Below are positions 10,725 through 18,576 of a stretch of DNA of 64,000 nucleotides, piece by piece. Source of the DNA: Apteryx mantelli (taxonomy: Eukaryota; Chordata; Aves; Apterygiformes; Apterygidae); contig NC_090017.1 of assembly GCF_036417845.1 (NCBI RefSeq), positions 248,001 to 312,000 on the forward strand, read 5' to 3'. The position numbers and the translations under genes were made by a program. The notes beneath the pieces are model-generated. The model was given only the letters and a program-made list of their open reading frames with translations. It ran no database searches and was not told the DNA's origin. Each line of letters begins with the position of its first letter. The first letter of the stretch is position 1.

Positions 10725-10888
10725 TTACTCAACGCTTATTTACCAGCGTGGCCCTGCCCTGCTTTGAAGACCTTGCCGGCCTGGGCACGGCAGGACACAA
10801 AGTCACCGGCACCGGCTATCTCCAGCTCAGTCCTTGAGCTGCTCCCCACAGTGCGTGGTGCTCCTCTGGGCTCCGCTGACAGGCAAAG

Positions 10889-10949
10889 ATGAAGCTGGGC
10901 TGCTGCTTCTTCATCATCCTCTTCTTTGTCCCCTTGAAGGCTATGGCAG
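10889..10949 (+). CDS. Gene 2 exon 1: signal peptide
   Basis: It encodes MKLGCCFFIILFFVPLKAMA, a hydrophobic leader with a small-residue cleavage site. The donor is ggcag|gtgagt, phase 1. The 5' UTR runs upstream within the same exon. Confidence 0.87.
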
Positions 10950-13900
10950 GTGAGTGAGGTGCAAAAGCCAGAGAGATCTCCATCCCGTGGGCACAGAGAC
11001 ATCGTCTTACCTTTCCCTCCTGCTGCCTTTCCCTTCCTGCTTTCTCCACACACACACATGCCCCCCACACCGGAGGGGTTTTGGTCCTTTCTGGGCTTCC
11101 CATTCTCCCCAAAACTCCTTCCCAGAGAGCTCAGACCCCCTGGCTTCCCCTGAGGACTAAATCTGGGCTGACATCAGGGTTAATCCCAGTCCAGGGTGCC
11201 CATGAGGAGTCCCGTGTCCCTTTTCCCACCATGGGGGTGTCCCATCTGCCCTCCAAGCAAGGGGCAATCTCCCCCACCTCCATGTCCGTTCCTCTTTCTC
11301 CTTCCCTAGGAAAGTTTGGGCAGAGGATTTGTGCCTTGGGCATGTGCCTAGAGGCAGCTCTTGCAGAGGATCTCTGCAGTGGAGCCCCCAGCTCCCTCTG
11401 CCTCTGACCTGGACTCCTGGGTCCCCTCCTGATCCCTGTGAATGGAGGGGTGGTGGGTTGCAGTAAGAGTGGGCTGAGGAGTGAGTTGACTCTATTGAAT
11501 TAGGGTGGGAGCAGAGCTATTGAGGAGCCTGGACTTCTGGGTTCCTCCTGCAGCTCGGGGCAGGGATTCACAGCTCAGTCTGAGCACAGGGTCTGCTGTC
11601 TTCCAGCCTCCTGCAAGAACGGTGGCACGGCCGTGGGAGAAGGATGCGTTTGCCCCCCCGGCTTCAACGGCACCCGCTGTGAAATCCAGGATCCCTCCAA
11701 GGCCTGCCAGAATGGAGGCACTGCCATCGGGACGAAGTGCTACTGCCCGCCAGGGTTCAAGGGAGCCTTGTGCCAACTCCCTGATGAAGCCAGCGCCTGC
11801 CAGAATGGGGCCACGGCCTTTGGGACGGAGTGCGTGTGCCCACTGGGCTACTGGGGACACACCTGCCAATACAAGGAGCAGCCCAGCTCATGTCTGAATG
11901 GTGGCACACTCCTGGGGACAGAATGCCATTGCCCCCCAACTTTCTGGGGACCCCGCTGTGAGTGCAAGTACTCAGAGAGTCCCCTGGTGACCACTGCAGC
12001 CTGGAGCCAGAATGTCACCGTCAGCAAAAATGTCTCCACCCCTGTGAGCAACACAACTCTCAAACCACTGCTGAACACGTCCAAGACCAACAGCACCGTA
12101 CCGACAACCGTGCCCACCTCGGAAAGAAGCCCGACCAACACCACAGACCAGGTCACGATGTCCCCCGTGAATGTCTCTGCTAGTGGAATGACAGCTCAGC
12201 CCAACAGGACCAGCATGGCCACCACAGCCTCTGTAAACACCACCACAATGTGTTCTGGAAACTGCACAACTCTCGGTGTCACCCACAATGGCACGGCAGA
12301 GGTGCCCCAGCACCCTCCGAATGGCACACACCTCGTCACGACAGCAAGACCCGTCTCCAAGCCCAACCGCACGACAGAGATGCCCCAGCACCCTCTGAAC
12401 AACACACACCCCACCATGACGACAAGACCCGTCTCCAAGCCCAATGCCACAGCAAACGTGACCCAGGCCACTCCAATGGACACAACAGCTGGTAATACCA
12501 ATGTCTTGACGGCACCCACCCTGGCTCCCAACACCACAAGGGAACCCGTCTCGCTCAGGAGCACGACCAGCCAGCCTCTCAGCAGCCTCTGTCAATACCT
12601 CCCACCCTGGCATCTGAACGGCTCCAGCCCCACACCAGGTGGGTCCCTGGGATGGGCATTGGGATGGGTTCTCCTTTCCAAGGCTGGGATGGACATGAGG
12701 TCTCCTGTGCTGTGACAGGGATTGGGATGGGGTCTCCTTTCCAAGGCTGGGATGGACATGAGGTCTCCTGTGCTGTGACAGGGATTGGGATGGGGTCTCC
12801 TTTCCAAGGCTGGGATGGACATGAGGTCTCCTGGGTTAGGAGATAAAGGGGAAGGAGGGAGGGAAGCAAGCACATGGGACACCTGGGTCCTCTGCCCTGC
12901 CCAGGGTGGGCTGGATCAGAGCCCAGTGGCCAGGGCACCTGGTTCCCCTCACCGGATCTCAAACATCTCTCTGCCACATCTCTTCCAGTTGTCTGCCACA
13001 ATGGTGGTGTTGCCAACTTAACCGAGTGCCTCTGCCTGCCCGGCTTCTCCGGCCCCTCTTGCGAGATCATGAATGACACTGACCAGTGCCACAATGGCAG
13101 CACGGCTGTGGGCAATAGGTGCATCTGCCCGCCAGGGCTGTCCGGGCCTCGCTGTGACACCTACGACAACACCACGGCCTGCCAGAATGGGGCCACGGCT
13201 GTGGGCACCGAGTGCTATTGCCCCAGCGGGTACTATGGCCCTCGGTGTGAGTTCTACAATGCAAGCATCGCCACGACCCCAGCCACCCACCCCCATGCCA
13301 CCAGGCCTAAGTCCACCCCCAAGGCACCTGTTGCTACTATCAAGAGCACTGTTTCAACCAGGAGCACCACTACCTCCAGAACAACACCCAAGCCAACTAC
13401 TAAGAGCACAACTACTGCAAAGACCACCAAGACCACCACCACCACCACCCCGGCTCCTACAACCACAGGTTGGTGAGGGTGCCCATGGCCCCAGGCTGGG
13501 TTTGAATCCTGCTGACACAGACACTTTGCTTGCAAAGGTCCCCCATTACCCTGCCTGGGAGAGGGGGGTGGCTGTGAGCGGGGTGCCTGGACTCCCAAAG
13601 GGACTTGCAACTCTGCAGCCCTGCTGGGAAGCCATGGAAATTGGCTCCTCTCTTTCAAGGCAGCATTTGCCCCTCCCAGAGAGGGAGGCACCAGGGAGCT
13701 GGCGGGGACAGGGCATTGCTTTTCTCCTTGTTCCTGCCCTGTGTCTCCCCCCCAAATGGGGGACTACAATGATGGCGCATTAAATTGTGTGGACTTGGGA
13801 GGGGATCGGAGGTGCCAGATGTCACGGGGTGGGGGGGAAATGGGTGCAGATCCACAAATCCTTCTGCATTTCTCCTTGCAGCTCCCTGCCAAAACGGGGG

Positions 13901-16690
13901 TGTCTGGACAGGGATAGATTGCAAGTGCCCCGCCAACATAGACGGATCCCACTGCCAGTTTGCATCATCAACCATCAACATCACAGCAGGTAAGCAGTGT
14001 CCCTCTGTCCCCTTCTGGGGTCCTCAGGGTGGACACACCCCTGTGGGATGCCCCAGGGGTACCCTGCTCCATGGTCTCATGGGCATCCTTCCTTCCCACA
14101 AAGAGCTGGGCCCCTCCGTGATGATGATGGCGCGTGTCACCAACCGGCTCTTCTCTGAAGCTATGGGGAACTCCTCATCTGCAGCCTATCGCAGCTTCGC
14201 TGAAGAATTTGGACAGACGGTGAGTTCCTCCCAGGCCGTGACAGTGCTGCCCCATGGGAGATGGAGAGGAGGGGGAACCCAGGGCCGCTCCACGGGGCAA
14301 TTCTGCATTACAAGCCCCTGGCCTGGGGGGAAGTTGCAGGTCACACATATCTTCCCCTCTTCTCCCCAGATGGACCAGATCTACCAGAACGTCTCTGGCT
14401 ACCGCGGTACCAGGATCCTGAAGCTCACGTGAGTGTACAACCTGTCCCTGCCCGTCCCCACCTTGCTTTGCACAACCCCCAGCAGATGGGCTGTGCAAGG
14501 AGCTGCCTACCCCAACAGGACACTTTTGCTCCCCACAGAAAAGGCAGTGTCATAGTGAACTACAAAGTCCTCCTGCACCCACCAACCAAAGCCAACCCCA
14601 ACACCAGCCTTGACCACAAGTCCCGGGAGCTGTTGGAGATGGTGAAGTCCATGGCTCAGCCCCAGAACTGTAGCCACACATCAAGTAGGTGCTTGGGCAG
14701 GGCTGAGCAGGTCCTGGGGGGGTAGCGGGGAGGGCAGCAGTTGCAATAGCTGCAGCAGACCTGCAATTAGGATTAGACTCTATCCCTGACCCTACCCCTC
14801 CCCGTCTCACTGCACAGTGGGGGTCTCCAGTGACATCTTGCTCTTTCCTCTTCCAGAAGAGCTCTGTTTCAGCACTTCCTCATCCAAAGTCACCCTCACT
14901 GAGGAGGCGAGGCTCAATGCAACAGGTGAGCATGGCATGGCCCGTGGACACCATGGGGAGCGGGTGACATGGGACTGGGACTCCTTGTGATGTTGTCTCT
15001 CCTTTCCAGAGCTCTGCAAAAAGCACACCCCAGCCAACTTCAGCCAGTTTTACTACCCCCACTGGACACAGCACGGTCTCTTCTGCGTCACCAACTGCAC
15101 CCTCAACCTCCCCGGCACCATTGACTGCAACGACGGGCTCTGCCGGGTGACGCTGGAGGGACCTCGCTGCTTGTGGGTGGCTCCAGCACTTACCTTGGTC
15201 ATAACCCAAATCTAAACCTCACCCAACCCTAATCTTACTCAAACTCCAGCCTTACCCTTATCCAATCCCAGCTTCACTCTGACACTGACCTTATCCCTGA
15301 TCCTAGTCCTAGCCCTAACTCCAACCTTACATCTAGCCTTAACCCTTATCCAAACTCAAACCTCCCCCTAACACTGACCTGATCCCAGGCCTAGCCCTGA
15401 CGCTAACCCTAATCTTAAAACCATTCCTAAACCTAACCTTAACCCTAATCTATTCTCAGTCACAGCACTAACCTCTTACCCCCAACCTGACCCTTAATCC
15501 CCTTCCAAACCCTGACCCCAGTCCTAACCATAACCCCAAACCTAACCCCAACCCCAAACCTGACCTTAACCCATGGATGTGGGGCCAGGACTCCTGGGTT
15601 CTCTGCAGCTCTGAGAAGGGTCCTGGGACCCCAGTGGGTCTCCCAGAGGATCCTGATCTGCAGTCCCGATCACAGAACAGATCTCAGGGGTCAGGAAAGG
15701 GGACTGGGTCCCCTTCCCACACCACATCTCTCCCACAGCTGCTCAGATGTGCCCTGGTACTTGACATCTGGTGACCGCTGCAAGACCCACATCAGCAAAC
15801 TGGGCCTGGGACTGGGCGTGGGGCTGGGACTGGGACTGACCATCCTGATACTGCTCATCATTTGCCTCGTCCTCACCAGCTGCCTGGTCCAAGGGAAGAA
15901 AAAATTCACCGAGGCCAGGTAAAGGGGTTGAGGGAGGGCAGGACTCCCGGGGTCCTTCTTGGGGCAGGGAGGGCACCTGGATCGCTGGGAGCCAAAAATG
16001 GGGCTGATATGTAGCCAAAACGACCTCAAAAATGCCCTTTTGCCAAAACTTGAGGGCAGTAACTTTTCCCATGAGGGAAGGGGGGGTTAACACCCGCCCC
16101 AGGGGGAGCTGCCAGCCCCATTGCTGAGATGCCAGAGCCCGCAAGCTCCCCTCTCCCTGCTTTGCCTGATGCTCGAGCCCTGGCATCTCACCGGTGTCTG
16201 CTTTGCAGTGAGAGCAGCGAGGATAGCAGCTGGCTGGGCAACAGGAGCAACTCCCATGCCACTGGCATCTACCACGTGAACGGCAGAGGCTCAGCACCTT
16301 GGAAAGGTGAGCCCAGGGGAGCCCTGCCCCAGGGCACCTGGGGAAAGTGTCTCACCCAGAACTGGGGCGCCACTGTAGGGTGCGGTTTGGCTCAAGAGCA
16401 GGAGGAGAAAACATCCTGTTATTGGGAAGAAACCTTGGACCCGCAGAGAGCAATCTCTGCCTTTGGCAGGCCCTGACCTGGCATTCTCTCTCCTCCCCAG
16501 GCTCCAACACCCGCAGCGCTTACAGGCCCAATGCAGAGGTCGCCAGCCTCTCCATGCCGGTACGTACCCAGCTGGCACCCATGGCACAGGCTGTCCCGCA
16601 GGATACCTCAAACCTCTCCGTCTCACAGCCCTTTCCTTCTTCTTCTTCTTGCAGATGCAGCCGCAGGCAGAAGTTGCAGCGTCCCTGTGA
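10889..16690 (+). CDS. Gene 2: EGF-rich membrane mucin-like protein with SEA domain (complete, 13 coding exons)
   Basis: Splicing 13 exons gives 868 residues with consistent phases. The order is a signal peptide (1-20), four short EGF-like motifs (about 21-137), an N-glycosylation-rich Thr/Ser linker (about 140-364, 18 N-x-S/T sequons by my count), three more EGF-like motifs (about 365-457), a Thr/Lys/Pro linker (to 524), an eighth EGF-like motif (525-552), SEA (about 561-668) with GSVIV at 621-625, a Cys-rich segment (670-760), a Gly/Leu-rich membrane helix (about 766-795) followed by GKKK, and a tail to 868. The last ten exons match gene 1 in order and phase, so it is a tandem paralogue. 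It lacks a long repeat array, which is unusual for this family. Start choice: the ATG at 10889 has A at -3 and begins a good signal peptide ending in AMA. I infer an apical glycocalyx or shed-receptor-like role. I do not recognise a named orthologue. Confidence 0.9.
10950..11606 (+). other. Gene 2 intron 1, no feature seen
   Basis: This 657-bp intron runs from gtgagt to the acceptor gtcttccag at 11606. Apart from short pyrimidine-rich stretches and a CA run at about 11047-11058, I see no further exon or element. Confidence 0.6.
11607..12638 (+). CDS. Gene 2 exon 2: four EGF-like motifs and N-glycan-rich linker
   Basis: This 1032-bp exon is phase 1 in and out. It encodes four copies of the pattern C-x-NGGTA-x-G-x-x-C-x-C-PPGF-x-G-x-x-C (CKNGGTAVGEGCVC, CQNGGTAIGTKCYC, CQNGATAFGTECVC, CLNGGTLLGTECHC). 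About 225 residues rich in Thr, Ser, Pro and Asn follow, with dense N-x-S/T sequons and an imperfect internal repeat around PNRTTEMPQHPLNNTHP. The donor is caccag|gtgggt. Confidence 0.9.
12658..12840. repeat. 63-bp minisatellite in gene 2 intron 2, three copies
   Basis: Copies start at ATTGGGATGG at 12658, 12721 and 12784, exactly 63 bp apart and nearly identical. The array starts 20 bp after the splice donor of exon 2. The period is a multiple of three, so the frames through it stay open, but the donor is good and the translation has no mucin or EGF features. Confidence 0.9.
12989..13468 (+). CDS. Gene 2 exon 3: three EGF-like motifs and Thr/Lys linker
   Basis: The acceptor is ctcttccag and the donor is ccacag|gttggt; 480 bp, phase 1 in and out. 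It encodes CHNGGVANLTECLC, CHNGSTAVGNRCIC and CQNGATAVGTECYC motifs, then about 65 residues of Thr-rich basic linker (TTKSTTTAKTTKTTTTTTPA). The donor +4 to +6 is weak (gttggt), but the frame meets TGA six bases later. Confidence 0.87.
13469..13881 (+). other. Gene 2 intron 3, no feature seen
   Basis: This 413-bp intron ends at tctccttgcag. I see no repeat or extra exon. Confidence 0.55.
13882..13989 (+). CDS. Gene 2 exon 4: EGF-like motif before SEA
   Basis: 108 bp, phase 1 in and out. It encodes APCQNGGVWTGIDCKC, then GSHCQF and a short linker (SSTINITA). It matches the 108-bp EGF exon of gene 1 in length, phase and position. Confidence 0.9.
14104..14219 (+). CDS. Gene 2 exon 5: SEA domain, N-terminal part
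   Basis: The acceptor is cttcccacaaag, slightly purine-rich at the end; the donor is agacg|gtgagt. 116 bp, phase 1 in and 0 out. It encodes MMMARVTNRLFSEAMGNSSS and AYRSFAEEFGQT, the SEA strand and first helix. Confidence 0.86.
14370..14428 (+). CDS. Gene 2 exon 6: SEA domain, middle
   Basis: 59 bp, phase 0 in and 2 out, with acceptor ttctccccag and donor ctcac|gtgagt. It encodes MDQIYQNVSGYRGTRILKL, aligned with IKKVYGYIPGYEGVRIVLL of gene 1. Confidence 0.9.
14539..14684 (+). CDS. Gene 2 exon 7: SEA cleavage site and C-terminal helix
   Basis: 146 bp, phase 2 in and 1 out. It encodes TKGSVIVNYKVLL and later HKSRELLEMVKSM. GSVIV matches the SEA autocleavage turn. The donor is tcaa|gtaggt. 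Confidence 0.88.
14857..14925 (+). CDS. Gene 2 exon 8: short linker after SEA
   Basis: 69 bp, phase 1 in and out, with acceptor cctcttccag and donor caacag|gtgagc. It encodes KELCFSTSSSKVTLTEEARL and a terminal NAT. It is the counterpart of the 66-bp exon of gene 1. Confidence 0.85.
15010..15172 (+). CDS. Gene 2 exon 9: Cys-rich segment
   Basis: 163 bp, phase 1 in and 2 out, with acceptor tcctttccag and donor tgctt|gtgggt. It encodes FYYPHWTQHGLFCVTNC, then LPGTIDCNDGLC and GPRC. Length, phases and cysteine spacing match exon 6561-6723 of gene 1. Confidence 0.9.
15195..15575. repeat. Degenerate telomere-like (CCCTAA)n repeat in gene 2 intron 9
   Basis: The intron 15173-15738 carries about 380 bp of imperfect hexamer-like words (ccctaatc, aaccttaaccctaatc, cctaaccataacccc, cctaacccc). 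The C-rich strand of the vertebrate telomere repeat is CCCTAA, and many copies here are CCTTAA, CCTGAC or CCCTGA variants. Confidence 0.7.
15739..15918 (+). CDS. Gene 2 exon 10: end of Cys-rich segment and transmembrane helix
   Basis: 180 bp, phase 2 in and 2 out, with acceptor ctcccacag and donor gccag|gtaaag. It encodes the last cysteine (SGDRCKTH) and a Gly/Leu alternation (LGLGLGVGLGLGLT) merging into ILILLIICLVLTSCLV, then QGKKK on the cytoplasmic side. Confidence 0.92.
16209..16306 (+). CDS. Gene 2 exon 11: cytoplasmic tail, part 1
   Basis: 98 bp, phase 2 in and 1 out, with acceptor tgctttgcag and donor ggaaag|gtgagc. It encodes SESSEDSSWLGNRSNSHATG and IYHVNGRGSAPWK. The Ser/acidic start followed by Trp parallels SDSGGSWYEED of gene 1. 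Confidence 0.86.
16501..16559 (+). CDS. Gene 2 exon 12: cytoplasmic tail, part 2
   Basis: 59 bp, phase 1 in and 0 out, with acceptor cctccccag and donor tgccg|gtacgt. It encodes GSNTRSAYRPNAEVASLSMP. It is the counterpart of the 59-bp penultimate exon of gene 1. Confidence 0.87.
16655..16690 (+). CDS. Gene 2 last coding exon and stop
   Basis: The acceptor is cttcttgcag. The exon encodes MQPQAEVAASL and TGA at 16688-16690. The C terminus A-S-L has alanine at -2, so it does not fit a class I PDZ ligand, unlike gene 1. Confidence 0.85.
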   Translation: MQPQAEVAASL

Positions 16691-17240
16691 TTTCCTCCGA
16701 GCCAGGAAGCGGGGATAAAAGCTCAGCATCCCCTCAAAATGGGCTGGGGAATGAGATTTCCACGGTGCAGAGCTGCAAGAGCAGGGGGGAGAACCATGGG
16801 GGACCACCCGGCCCCATGTCGGGGGGATGAGGGTGGAGGGTCAGGGTGGAGAGGTCCAAGTACAAGGATTCGACTCCCCTCTTGGCCCACAGACCCCGTG
16901 CTGGGGGACACATGGCTATCACAGGGCCGGATCTGTGCATGGCACAAAGAAGCTGCAGCAATGGCAAACTTTAGCCTTCAGAGAGGGGAGGCGGGGAAAG
17001 CCCCCAGCATTTCTCGACATCCTCCACTCTGGGGGAGATGCAGGTCAATTTGGTACCTCTGTGAGAGAGGAGGGGTCTCCCTTGGCCCCCCCCAAGTACC
17101 CCTTGCTGGAGAGGACATCCCTGCATCTACCTCACTGGTTCAACGCATCCAGGGCTCATCCCTGCTTGGATCCTCAGCTGGAGAAGGAGGAACTTTATCC
17201 TGCGGAAATTATATTTATTAAAGTATTTATTTTGCCTCCT
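16691..17240 (+). other. Gene 2 3' UTR
   Basis: Non-coding sequence runs from the stop to the ATTAAA at 17217-17222, with TATTTATTAAAGTATTTATT giving ATTTA elements. No domain-bearing frame is present. Confidence 0.55.
17217..17222 (+). terminator. Candidate polyadenylation signal of gene 2 (ATTAAA)
   Basis: ATTAAA, the commonest variant of the vertebrate hexamer, lies about 530 bp after the stop in an A/T-rich patch within otherwise GC-rich sequence. Confidence 0.55.
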
Positions 17241-17244
17241 GAAA

Positions 17245-18330
17245 TAGAACCAAGACAAACAAGCCTGGAAGGATGGGGGAGGGTGGGGGGGAAATCCCAA
17301 GGGTAGGGAAAGAGTGGGGAGCACCCTCTGGGAGTAGCTGTCCTGGGATATGGGGCAAAGCCAGAGCTGCTGCTCCAAGCTACATGAATCCAGGCCAGAT
17401 GGTGCCCTTGGTGCAGCCACATCTAGAAAGACTCAGTTGCAGCCGCTGTCCTTCGCTCTGGCTCTACGAGGACAGGGAAAGCTGCGGCTGCCAGTGTTTG
17501 CAAAGCACCTTATTCCCGGGAATCCGGAGCTCTCGCTGCTCCAGGAGGGGAGGAAAATCCATCTGGGATTGAGGGGAGTGAGGGTTGCCTGGCTGGCACC
17601 CTAGTGCACCACTCAGCCATCCCATCTGGAAATACAAAAAAAATCATCCTCTCTCCTTCCCCCTCCACTCATCGTTTCCTCACCCCTCCCATGGCCCTTG
17701 CCAGCTGCTTTGCAGCAGTATCACTGGCGAGGCACTGTGGAGATTAAGGTGTTTGCTCTTCGGGCGGAAAACAGCCCTTCCCCAGCCGTAGGCGCACACA
17801 CAAAGGCTGAGGAAAGCAGGTCAAAGGAGAGGACAAGGAGGGCAGCAGCCCGGGGCGGTGCAGGAGGGTTTCCTGGTACTATTTTTAGCCATTTCTTGGG
17901 GTTTCCCACCCCCCAACTCAGCTGCATGCAAAGATGAGGTTGGAGAGCCCTGGGTACAGCTGCGCCCATGTCTGTGATGCCCGTGGGACCCCCACAGGCA
18001 GGACTGAGCTTTCAGCCCAGCTCCTGGCCAAGTTGGAATCGAAAATCGACACCGGTGGCACCAACATGCTTCCAGTGCCCCAGTCATGTGCCAAAAAGCC
18101 CTCAGTGTGAGGGGCAGGACCACTAGATGGGTGCTGGGTGGACAAGCCCCTGTCTCCATCCGGACATGGCCACGGCGAGCGTGATTCAGCATCTCTTGGG
18201 AGCCAGGAGCTGATTCAGACCATAGCAGGATGGGTGAATTTTGGCCTGTGGCTGGCTCCAACCGCCACAAACTCCTCTGTTTTTGTTTTCTCTTGGGAAA
18301 CCCTCGTAACCTGGCACTCACCATTGCAGA
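17245..18330. other. Intergenic sequence between genes 2 and 3
   Basis: No gene, repeat array or RNA is recognised. A kappa-B-like decamer GGGGTTTCCC lies at 17898-17907, about 440 bp upstream of the gene 3 TATA-like box. It may be chance. Confidence 0.4.
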
Positions 18331-18336
18331 GCGGCT

Positions 18337-18343
18337 CATAAAA
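18337..18343 (+). promoter_or_regulatory. TATA-like box of gene 3 (CATAAAA)
   Basis: The sequence ggctCATAAAAcggt lies about 180 bp upstream of the gene 3 ATG, a distance similar to that in gene 2. The implied 5' UTR is about 150 bp. Confidence 0.45.
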
Positions 18344-18518
18344 CGGTTGGTGCGATGATGTGAAAGTGGCTTTCCTCTGCCTGCCAAGGGACAAAGGTCC
18401 CTGGTACATCTTCTCCTCGGCTCAGTCTTCACTGCTCACTTTCACTATACCAGCGTATGGTGCAGCTCGCAGCTCTGGGATGCTACCTCTGTTGCCTACG
18501 GACCGGTGACTCAGAAAG

Positions 18519-18576
18519 ATGTTTTCCATTCTCCTCCTTCCCTTCCTCCTCCTCTTCATCTCCGGAGGCATGATGA
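18519..18576 (+). CDS. Gene 3 exon 1: signal peptide
   Basis: It encodes MFSILLLPFLLLFISGGMM plus one base, with donor atga|gtgagt. A is at -3 of the ATG. Reading on meets TAG within three codons, supporting the donor. Length (58 against 61 coding bp) and phase match gene 2 exon 1. Confidence 0.8.
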
